A stretch of DNA of 64,000 nt from Dillenia suffruticosa (Eukaryota; Streptophyta; Magnoliopsida; Dilleniales; Dilleniaceae), in NCBI GenBank assembly GCA_033439265.1, contig JAVTVX010000012.1, positions 8,421,001 to 8,485,000 on the forward strand. Direction: 5' to 3'. Of this stretch, positions 10,793 through 21,002 are shown one piece after another. Each line of letters starts with the position of its first letter. The stretch's first letter is position 1. The position numbers and the translations under genes are program-made. Under the pieces are notes generated by a model. That model worked only from the letters and a program-made list of their open reading frames with translations. It searched no databases and was not told where the DNA came from.

Positions 10793-11178
10793 ATTCATGC
10801 GGAGGTCTTTTTCATTGTAAGCAACTTTTTCCCTCTCGAAAACTCACGAAAGGTAATGAGGAGAAACCTAATTTGAATTGAAAATGTCTCAAATCGTAGA
10901 TCTGACGTGAAAATTAATGACAACCGGTTTTGGTGATAAAGAAGATTTTTCTTCTTTCCAAGATTACTGCACACCTCAATCTACTTCAATTGTATTTCCA
11001 TGACTTTTTCAAAATATAAAAGATTGATGTGATGATACTTCTAGTTATTTTTTTTTAGAGAAATTTCTTTTTTGTTCGTAAAATTCTATATTTTTATTAA
11101 CATTTTAATTTTAAAAAATTAATTACGAATAAAATAAAATAAATCGATTCAATATACTTTTGCACAATAGCAATAGAA
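10793..11178. repeat. Dispersed repeat R2, direct copy of 698-1140
   Basis: See R1. The copies are in direct orientation about 10 kb apart and flank the carrier gene and all repeats between. R2 is about 57 bases shorter because of several small deletions. Confidence 0.55.
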
Positions 11179-12888
11179 GATGCTAATTTAACCTAATTTG
11201 TTCTTGGAAGTCAATCTCCTTGGAGATGGAAATTATATATATTTTTTTGTTATATAAGGATTAGAATCTGAAATTACCAAATTAGAAAAATTAGGCTTGT
11301 ACCATTAGACTGTCCCCTTAGGGACAAATGAAAATTATATATGAGAGTGATGTAAAAATACAAATTACTTATAAGGAAAAAAATAATAAAATAAAAGATG
11401 CTAATTTAAATTTATCCTTGCTTTGAGATAAATTATGGCACCTTTGTTAAGATACCCATATTTATATAAATTAACATAAATTGACTCACCTTAATCGGTG
11501 CCAAACAGTTTATTTGGTAAATCCTATAGACTTTATATAAATAAATTTCTTTTTTTTATTATTTTTTTACTTGATCCAAATTTATACTCCCAAAGGTGAG
11601 AATAAGCTAGAAATATATCTCATGTTGTAAAGTAAAATGTAATTAATTTTATGTTGCATCACACCCTTTGTCTTTTTGGCATCATGCTTTCTTATTGCAC
11701 AAAATTAATATATAATTTTTTTTTTTCAAAATGTGTACAGAAAGGGGAAAAAAATTGTTGGGAGGCGAAGAAAGAGGACTTCTACCTGTAGACAATAATT
11801 TTTTTTTAGTTGATCATGGGTATCCGATATCCTAAGTAGTCTGTGTAACTCAATTTAAGAGTAGTCTCTTTCGATACCTCCTTTTATATTTCTAAAACTT
11901 AAATTTGAAATTTTAGTCGAGAGAGTTTAATACACTCTCACTAATTTCAAAATAATTATTCTTAGTTCTTGAAGGTTGGTTTGTTATTATTCTGGCCATC
12001 TATATAGACTTTAAGCTGAAGTTGAAAATGGTACCTTTGAAGACTTCAACTCTCAAATTAGGTCTTCATGCATTGATTTGAAATTTCAGCTTACCGTAAA
12101 ATTTGGAACTAACCCCTATGAATTTCATCATTCAATATTGAAAATTATTATCTCCACAATTTAGGTTGAAATGTCTCACTCTCCAGAATGGCAACTAAAA
12201 AGATATTAGATCCTCTTGACGTTTTAAGACTTTAGACGTGAACAAGGCACTTGACCCGTCATTGGGCCCGATCACACATTAGTATAGACCTAGGAGGATT
12301 TTCTTTTTTTTTTTTGTTTTTTTATAACCTATAGATATTTAAAATCATATTCTAATTAATCCACTTTAAATATTATCAGATCGAAAGAATTATTTTAACA
12401 TAATTTTTTTATTACTAAATTTTAAATTAAAATTTAATTAAAATAGTTAATACTTTTATTTATTAAACTCGTTTTGATCTGAGAAGACTTTGAGTTAGAG
12501 GTGGGCTTGACTCGGGACACCCTAGAAAGTAACAATCTACTTTGAGTGGGTGCCACAAGTAAGAGGTGATCTCAAACAAGAATTACATAGTCTTTGAATT
12601 ATTAATTATCTTATAAATAAAAATATAATAATTAATTTTTTTACACCATTAGTGTTCAAATCCATATTTCGACTAATCTGATTCAAGTATATACTGGAAT
12701 CCTATTTAGAGAACAACTCTCTAAATGTAATATTTTTTATTTTTAAGTTTTGAACTTAAAATTTAATCAATAGATGTAATATCACATCCTATTAGATCGA
12801 TTATCCGTCTATTGATAAAATAAAATAATTATAGAATATCAAAATCTATGATAATTATTAAAAAATATTTATATATTTCTAAAACGCA
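11179..12888. other. Intergenic AT-rich region, no gene seen
   Basis: No open frame above background and no family signature on either strand. Some phrases (for example near 11815-11900 and 12230-12290) have the composition of decayed retrotransposon, but I cannot assign them. Confidence 0.4.
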
Positions 12889-12889
12889 G

Positions 12890-13023
12890 CTTACCCCTCT
12901 TCTGAGTTCAGGCTGAGCTTAGCCCTTGCATGTGTACAACTTTTAGATTTGTCAAACAGATTGCTCAAAGTACCTAAAGTGACAAGCCATGTAGGAGAGA
13001 CATGTTAAATTCATATCAATAAT
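12890..13023. repeat. First copy of a 134-bp tandem duplication
   Basis: This unit contains TTCAGGCTGAGCTTAGCCCT and ends with GGAGAGACATGTTAAATTCA plus TATCAATA. It is repeated immediately at 13024, where the second copy is broken by the copia insertion and resumes at 20592-20636. Confidence 0.85.
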
Positions 13024-13113
13024 CTTAACCTCTTTTTGGTTTCAGGCTGAGCTTAGCCCTTGCGTATGTGTACAACTTGTCGATTCGTCAAACAGGTTGC
13101 TCAAGTAGCTATA
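13024..13113. repeat. Second copy of the tandem duplication, left part (resumes at 20592-20636)
   Basis: The second copy matches the first up to the target site CTATA (13109-13113). The rest, starting AGTCACAGACTACGTAGGAG, lies right of the retroelement after the second CTATA. This reconstructs the empty site. Confidence 0.85.
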
Positions 13114-13487
13114 TGTTGGAACCACCCCTCAACCCCCTCAACTCCCCCTCAAAGAAACCCACTTTGAAGAAAAATGTGTCTCTTCCATTCTTTGAAAAAT
13201 GATGGACGTGAACAACAACAAAAAAAGGAAAATGGTACGATTTATATATGCACAAAATATAGGGAGTGTCTTCCCACATTGAATTCAAAGAGAGGGTTTT
13301 AAAGAATTTTTTATCATTATCATCAAAAGGCATTTGGATTGTGAAAAATAGAAGATGATCCAATTTCGTGATATTTTCTAGTCGAGGATTCCCAACCGTC
13401 GGAAAGAGGTAAGTGATTTTAACCCAATTTAGATTCCACAATTTCTGCATGAGAAAAATTGTTTGTTGGTTTATATGAAAACCTTCA
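13114..13487 (+). repeat. 5' LTR of the copia element (374 bp)
   Basis: It starts TGTTGGAACC and ends ACCTTCA. Compared with the 3' LTR it lacks about 90 bases near its start, including the GGATAGACCCAACCC part, and it carries about 12 extra bases near its end. The open frame on its minus strand is shared with the 3' LTR and is not a gene. Confidence 0.9.
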
Positions 13488-14495
13488 TTGGTATCAAAGC
13501 CATTTAGGCTGTTTTCTGCCTCTTTAGTTGGGTATTAAAAATGAAAATATTTAGAATAATTTTCAAAATTCATTAATAACAACTTGAAATTGGTTTAATG
13601 GAATACTCTCAATTTTACACAATTAGATGATTGTTGCATGTGGATGAAATCTGTAAAATTTGACATGCATCCGAAGAATATATCATGAAATATTGCAAAC
13701 CCTAGCCGAAATTTAAAGTACTTGTATTATTTAACATATTGTGTTTCATGACATGTAATTTATATGGTTAGATTTCTCTTGAAAAATACTTTTCAACCAT
13801 ATAAAGAATGCAAAAAATGGTTAAAATTTGAGAGAGATATGGCCGTTCGAAATTTGGGTCGAAAACCAAAAATTTGGAGAATGAACAATATCGGGCCAAT
13901 CCCACTCTCGGCAGTGGCAAGTGAGATACACCCCCTAGGCTAGAGACCTCCAATTGAAAATCCGAAAGTACCATTGAACTCAGAGACATTGAAAACAGTG
14001 GGGTAGCCGAAATTTCGGAATCATCCGGTGCCAGGAAGGCCGCGCGTGTAGGTCACATGCCACCCAAGAAGAGTGGGCGCGTGTCCATTTTGACAGCCCA
14101 CTCTGGCAGCACGTGGGGGAGTGTTAAGGCTCTGTTTCGGTCAGAATTTTCACCGAAATAAGTTTTTACTCCCTTTGAATTTTTCTGTTAATTTTAATTT
14201 ATTTTTTTTAGATTGAAAAAAAATAATTTTTTATTAATTTTTTGACTTAAAAATTGTATAAAATTATAGGAAAAATTATTTTCGGTACACGAAAAATTCT
14301 AAAAATTTTTATATATGGCTAGAAAATTATTTTCTTAATTTTGGTTACCTGGGTAAAGATTTGTTTTTCAATCACCATTTGTTTGAATTTTTGACTCAAT
14401 TATTTATGTTCGAAAATTAGTTTTTCTAATATAAAATTATTTTAAATTTGAACAAATATTTGTAAAATAAATACTCTAAGATTTATTTTAATATT

Positions 14496-14870
14496 ATGGT
14501 TGACTGCGTGTCTAACATAATATTGTTCTCAATTTCAGGGAAAATGGTGATAATCGGATGCCTATTTGAAAGTCTTCCGGGCCTCTGGGGGAGGGAAAGA
14601 GATTTGAAAAGTCCAGAACGTTTGATGAAGTTGTGTCAAATGTTGACTTACAAAAAGGACCCATCTCATACTTTGCCAGATCATTTTGGAGATCATGGAA
14701 GTGAAACGCTTAGAACTTATTCAGTTAGCTCATGCCTTTTGGGGGGATGACGTGTACATACTGAGAAACTCTCTGTCTTCTTATTGGGATAACGTAGTTG
14801 ATGAGTTGATTACCAAGAATGAGCACATGATTCTAGATGATATGAGGCCGTTATTAATAGAAAAGTGAGA
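14496..14870 (+). pseudogene. Unidentified coding-like segment inside the copia leader
   Basis: Two overlapping open stretches lie between the primer-binding site and gag. One runs 14496-14747 with RLMKLCQMLTYKKDPSH. The other runs 14686-14868 from a TTG codon with LELIQLAHAFWGDDVYILRN and SSYWDNVVDELITKN. Composition is more coding-like than the flanks, but I do not recognise the protein and it is not a usual copia domain. It could be a captured host exon, an unusual gag extension, or chance. Confidence 0.3.
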
Positions 14871-15519
14871 AGTCAAAAATATACAAAGCCAAATAAAAAA
14901 GTCTATCCCAAAATATAAATAGTTTTCCACGAGCCATCAAGAGATTTGCATCCAAAGATAGACTATCTAAGGGAATTATAAATATGATATCTCGAATGAA
15001 TTTGTTCTGAACGAGATAGTTTATTTATATGTTTTCTTTTGCATGTTATGACTGTTGGTTAGGAGTATGATCATGTAAAAGATGAACTTTTAATTTTTTT
15101 AATACAAAATTTCTTTTTAACAATTGTTGGCTTTATTTGTTAAAGTGTATGATCATGTAGGCAAAAGAAAACTAGAATCCCCTAACTGAAAATTTTAGAT
15201 TGATAGAATTTGAGTAATTTTCATCCGAAATTAAAATGTTATTTAAATAGTTTGTGTATTTAAGTGGGAGGTTTTTTTATTGGCAGAATTTGAGTAATTT
15301 TCACATAAAACCTATTGAATTTTGTAATTTCAAATTAAATTTATGATAGTGATGCATTAGGATCATAGATGATGATTGGGAACCTAGTGAATTTTCGATT
15401 CTATACCTAACATTAATCTGTCATAAATGTTAACTTTTTTGAAATACAAAATTATGTGTATAATATGAGTATTAGTATCCACCCTCTTAGAAAACCAAAC
15501 CATAGTATCGAAATCCATT

Positions 15520-16275
15520 GGTGGAGACTTGAATAGAGATGACAAATTGAATGGCGACAATCATGAGATATAACGCAATAAAATTTGATACGTGCTAAAA
15601 GAATATGATATCTTGGAAGGTATCAAGCATGTCATGAAAGATCTTGGTATGGGCAATGTTGCTTCGCAGATAAGAGAACAAGAGGTTTACCAAGTATGAA
15701 AAATGATAGTTTCCATTGTTCGTGTAACCCTAGTTAGCTCTGTGATTAATAACATGATACCCGAGTATGAGCAATATGCGACTGCTCATGATATCTGAGT
15801 GTATCTCATGGTAAAACTTAGAGGTACCAGTGATTCGTCTTAGACAAATGACCATAATGCTTGATACCTATGAAATGTGATATTGTCACAGTATTAAACA
15901 GTATATAAGGGTCATGTCTAACATGATTAGAGAATAATAGTCAGCTAGTCATGTCCTTTCCGATAAATAGAAAATTCAAATTTTGATCCAATCCCTTACT
16001 GCCAAGTGGGAGCACCTGAAAGTCAGTTTGACTCACAATAATAGTGTGATTTCTCGGATGTTACTCGTCACGTTAAGCTTGCAGATGAGCGGCTTGGTGC
16101 TGTAAGATTCACAGCTGATGCTGATGCTTTCGTTATAGAATCTAGTTTCAAGAGAGTTTCGGACTCTAAGTATGAAAGGGACTATAACGAAAACAAAAAA
16201 GGAATGGAGAATGAAAAAAAGCTGGAGATAAGAACAAACAAACAAACACTTGAAGATTTTCGTCCAATGTCTTCT
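15520..16275 (+). pseudogene. copia gag remnant
   Basis: The broken frame contains DDKLNGDNHEI, EYDILEGIKHVM and later HVKLADERLGAVRF with ADADAFVIESS. These are characteristic of gag from the same copia group as the remnant near 3190. Numerous in-frame stops are present. Confidence 0.7.
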
Positions 16276-16603
16276 AGTTGGAGATAGATCGGTGTTGAGA
16301 ACAATGTAAAAATGGAGGTTAGAGAAATATGTACTTGTAAATTGAAGTTACAAAGTTGCCGAACTCTCATTTTGCGTGATATTCTCTGCATGCCCGAAAT
16401 ACGATAGAGTCTTATAAGTTATTGTTCTTTTGGAACTTGGCTATGTTTTTGAACTTTAAGAAAGACAAGGTGAATTTGCAACTGAATGACATGTGTTAGT
16501 TCTGGACAATTTGTAACTTGTTTTATAATTTTGCAATATAATTGATAAATGTTTAACTACTAAGTTAGACTTTATCATGCTTGCAAAATAATGAGAAAAC
16601 CAT

Positions 16604-17250
16604 TTGGGTTTAATTTCATTGTTATTTGTCTATTCAAACATTTGTGGTTCAATGAGTATGAAGGCAATAAGACATAGAATTTTGTATTTCATTACGTTCA
16701 TAGATGACTTCACGTCATTTGGTTGTATCTATTTGATTTTTCGCAAGTCTGAAACACTTGAATATTTTAGATATTATATGAGCAGATTAGAGAATCAAAT
16801 GGACAAATGGTACGAATATTTATCAGATCGAGTTAAGGATCTATGTAACGAAAGTAAAATAATTCGACATTTGACTATTTCTTAAACATCTCAGTAAAGT
16901 CGTGTTATAGTGAGAAGAAATAAGATATTGTTGGATATAAAAAAATCCATGATAATGCAGGTTGACTTGTCGATTTTCTTTTGGGGAGATATCTTGTTAA
17001 CTGCTGGTTATATTTTGAACAAACTGTCTTCGAAATCAGTATCATTGACATTATATGAACTTTGAATTGGTAAAAGTCGATTCTGAGTAATCTCAGATTT
17101 TGGAGATCGGCCGTCTTTTCCAATATATTTAGAAAATTGGGTTTCCATAAAAGTAAGAATATCTTTATAAGATACTCACACCAGTCTAAAAGTTAAATGT
17201 TCATTGGTGAACAAAAAATATGGTACTATAGCAAAGATTGAATCACGGAT
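16604..17250 (+). pseudogene. copia integrase remnant
   Basis: The stretch at about 16604-16885 reads YSNICGSMSMKA, then YFITFIDDFTSFGCIYLI and ETLEYFRYYMSRLENQ. This is the integrase core with its first catalytic aspartate in the FIDD region. Downstream sequence is frameshifted and stop-rich. Confidence 0.75.
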
Positions 17251-17519
17251 GTCACATTTTTTTGGAGAATGAATTTCCTAGCACAAGTGACATGAATGAC
17301 ATGAGTTTTTATTAATAGATCATTAGAATGATGTTGATTCTAGTGAGAGACATCCAAATTCTAGCGATCCAATTGAATCACAAAATTCAGAAAAACGTTA
17401 GGAAAAGTGTGTCCAGACATTATTTTGAGAATAAAGTGACACATATTTATTGTTACTCCAGAAGATGAACAAAAGACTAAAATATCGATTAGGCTCCATC
17501 TGATCTTTCCAAGAATGAG

Positions 17520-18990
17520 GGGATAAAAGCAATGGAAGAAGAAGAATCGGAGTCATTGAGTTCTAATCATATATTAGAATTGGTTGAACTTTTCTTAGGA
17601 CGCAAGGTTATTGGGAGCAAGTGGGTTCTCAAAACCAAGTGTAAGGTATATAGAACTATTGGGAGGTAAAAGACTCAACTGATAGTAAGAGCTTACACTC
17701 TCCAAAAGGGTGTTGATTATGAGAAAACATGTTCACCGTAATAAGATTTACTTCCTTTCGCCAATTGTTGGAAATAGTGGCTAATTTGAATTTAGAATTA
17801 TGTCAGATGGATATGAAAACTGCTTTTCTCAGTTGAGAACTTGAGGAAGAAGTCTATATGGCACAACCAGAGGGTTTTTTCATTGAAGGCTAGGAAAATA
17901 AAGTGTATAAATTGAGTAAATCAATTTATGGCTTTAAATAACTTTCTAAACAATGGTATTTAAGATTTCACAAAAGTGAGATATCTTATGATTTCGTCAA
18001 GATAGATAAAAACCATTGTACTCATGTTGAGATATCCGATGACAATTTTGTAATTCTATCTCTATATGTCGAGAACATATTATTAGTCGTAAATAATAAG
18101 GAGTATGTCTTTCAGATCTTGAAATTGTTGTGTTCCAATTTTGAGATAAAAGATATAGGTTAAGACATATTGGGAATTAAAACCCATAAAGATCATTCCG
18201 AGATATTATTTAGATTATCTCATGAGTCTCATATTATAAAGAATTTAAAACGATACAAAATTGAAAACTCCAAACCCATTAATACTCCTGTGACTAAAGA
18301 TGATGGTTCAAGTGATATAATATCCTAACACTCCTGATCAATAAATGAAATGTCCATAATGTAACATATTAGCATAGTTAGGAGCTTGAAGTAATCTATA
18401 ATGTATACTCGTCCCGATATTTGTCATGATATGGATTTGGTCAGCGGGTATCCGTCCAATTCAGAAAATAATGATTGGATTGATGTGAATAGGATTTTGA
18501 GATACCTGAATAGAATTGCATATTATTTCCTTTATAATTAAAGAAACGATTTAGTATTGAAATGATACACGATAGTGATTGGCGAGATGATTTAAATGAA
18601 AGAAAATCTACCTTTGATTATATTTGCTTACTCAATGATAGCGTTATCTCATGGAATAGTAAGAAATAAATCTGTGTATCTCTTTCTACAGTGAAAGTAG
18701 ATTTTGAGATTTGTACTTTTGCAGTTTAAGAGATATTTGTTGTATAGATTTTTTGTAATATTTGGAAATAGTAAGCAATTAAGTGTGAGTTATGACTTAG
18801 TGACAATAAGTCAGCTGTTGCTTACACTAGAGACTCTAAATATGATGACAAAATCAAATATATAGACACAAAAATCAATCTTGTTAGAAACATGATTGAA
18901 AGGGAAATGACACTAAAATACATGTCTACGCATTTAATGGTGACTGATCCGTTTATAAAACCAACACCTAAAGACATGTTTATGTAACAT
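17520..18990 (+). pseudogene. copia reverse transcriptase and RNase H remnant
   Basis: Landmarks in order are GSKWVLKTKCK, MDMKTAFLS, MAQPEGFF, VYKLSKSIYGFK, LYVENILLV, then RNase H-type sequence ending in KYIDTKINLVRNMI and VTDPFIKPTPKDMF. The catalytic YVDD box reads YVEN, so both aspartates are replaced. Stops occur throughout. The region is inactive beyond doubt. Confidence 0.85.
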
Positions 18991-20124
18991 GTTGGGTTTC
19001 TTGACTTGCGTAAATTATTATGATAGTATTGTGATTGTGATTGTAATCATATATAGAATATATATGATATAATGTTCATATTCGATAACATTTGAATTTT
19101 GTTTTTGTATCCAAAATTTTAGTGTCTACGTAAAAGTATGTCAGACAAGTTTTGAGATTGGCTCTCTCACACGAGCAATTGTCTCTAATGTCTGTGTGAT
19201 ATATAGAGATTAGGCTGTATTAATTTGTTGTGGATTAACACACATCTATGCCGCCTTAGTTAAGTACTAAGATGAGATTATCCGTTGAGTATACATATGT
19301 GATAATCGAAATGGATTCCCAACAATCCATTGGACTTGTCGAATAATCAAGTATGAGTTTTTCTTGATATTGTGAGATTTTTGAGAACTTGTAAAAAGAA
19401 AAACTCAGGTCAAGTACTGTATATACTTGAATTAAAATCTGTACGATGTTTAATTTTAGAAAAAAAGACATAAGTTTCCAGATGGGAAGATAGCGCATCG
19501 TAGCACATGTTTCATACCACGTGTGCTTATATGACCATATGGGTAATGAGATGGTGCATCCCTCTTCATCTCATTGTGTGAGACTCAGAGGTTTAAATTC
19601 AACCTTAAGTTATACCCTTAGAACTTTTGTCTGTCTCTTAAGATTTTATCTTGGTGATTGCTACTTTAGCATATCATCAATTAACTATGATTGATTCGGT
19701 TTTGCGGTGCATGTATAAGAAAACAGTTAAAATAAAGTTAAAAGTTAGTAATATGAAAGGAAAACTATCTTTGACTGATACATTGCTTTACATTCACAGA
19801 TCGGTCAATCATATTTATGACTTATTGTTTAAGATGTAATTGTGAATACATTAATGAACTTGAATCAAGTATGCTCTTACATTATTTTAAGGAATGAGAG
19901 ATACGTTGACTGCGTCGAGTAAAAGAGATCTGGGGTATAGTGAGAAAGGATATCCTCGTCACCACATTGACGATGAGCTGTTATATATCCTTAAACGGTG
20001 TATAGCTCTAGAGCTCATGATATTCTCGCAAGTCACACGATCTATTTGCTTGTATGAAATTCGTAATGTTCGATAATAATGATCATACTGTGTACGAGTC
20101 TAACCCTCATGTGCGAATGGGAGA

Positions 20125-20586
20125 TGTTGGAATATGGAGTGAGTCCACCCATGTGGATAGACCCAACCCTTCCCAACATGTGTTTAAATTTTGAAAAGGG
20201 GTGGAGGCGGTTTTTGGTAACCACCACTCAAAGAAACCCACTTTGAAGAAATTCCCCTCAAAGAAACCCATTTTGAAGAAAAATGTGTCTCTTCCATTCT
20301 TTGAAAAATGATGGATGTGAACAACAAAAAAAAAAGGGAAAATGGTGCAATTTATATATGCACAATATATAGAAAATGTCTTCCCACATTGAATTCAAAG
20401 ATAGGGTTTTAAAAAATTTTTTATCATTATCATCGAGAAGCATTTTGATTGTGAAAAACAGAAAATAATTCAATTTCGTGACATCTTTTAGATCGAGTAT
20501 ACCCAACCATCAGAAAGAAATAAATGATTCTAATCTAATTTAGATCCAACAATTTCGGCATGAGAAAAATTGTTTGTTAACCTTCA
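20125..20586 (+). repeat. 3' LTR of the copia element (462 bp)
   Basis: It starts TGTTGGAATATGG after the polypurine tract and ends AACCTTCA before CTATA. Near 20228-20280 it carries a short tandem duplication of the CTCAAAGAAACCCA unit that is single in the 5' LTR. This and the 90-base difference explain the unequal LTR lengths. Confidence 0.9.
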
Positions 20587-20591
20587 CTATA

Positions 20592-21002
20592 AGTCACAGA
20601 CTACGTAGGAGAGACATGTTAAATTCATATCAATACCCTTAAATAGTTTCTGTAAATTATTCAGGAATACAAAAACTTTACATTATACTGTCTTTTGTTT
20701 CTTTTGACCCAAAAAGAACACAAAGAATTAACAAATGAAATGGACATGGGACATGCGGAGGACAAGAACTATACATTTCTTATTATAACTATAAATAAAA
20801 CAGGGGAGGAGGGTCCTGGTTGGGGGGGGGGATGGTGGGGAAATGACCACATCATAGAGGCTATGGGACCAAATTCATCAAACAACCCGAGCAGCTCATC
20901 TGCAAAACAGATTTTGCACTCAACATTGCTTGTATTTTATCTTCACAAGACGGAAAATAGTAGCAGCTGGAACAAGAAGCACTTGTATGTCTCTTGTTGA
21001 AA
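20592..21002 (-). terminator. 3' UTR/downstream region of the 22-exon gene, with the resumed tandem-duplication copy
   Basis: The first 45 bases finish the tandem unit split by the copia element. The rest lies directly after the minus-strand stop codon and should hold the 3' UTR. A G run occurs near 20822-20832. The plus-strand open frame at 20695-21000 has no family features and is not called. Confidence 0.4.

Larger units (their letters stand above)
13114..20586 (+). mobile_element. Complete, inactive Ty1/copia LTR retrotransposon with 5-bp target duplication
   Basis: Both LTRs begin TGTTGGAA and end CCTTCA. CTATA flanks the element at 13109-13113 and 20587-20591. A primer-binding site complementary to initiator methionine tRNA (TGGTATCAAAGCC, 13489-13501) follows the 5' LTR, and a purine-rich tract (GAATGGGAGA) ends at 20124. 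Gag, integrase, reverse transcriptase and RNase H remnants appear in copia order. The total is 7473 bp. The roughly 2 kb between the primer-binding site and gag is unusually long. The many stops mean the element is dead. Confidence 0.92.

Noticed and set aside
13109-13450. 113-codon minus-strand frame
   Set aside because: It lies in the copia LTR and its counterpart at 20258-20506 is damaged; it is LTR sequence, not a gene.
20695-21000. 101-codon plus-strand frame
   Set aside because: Antisense to the 3' UTR of the minus-strand gene, with a G-run-encoded low-complexity part.
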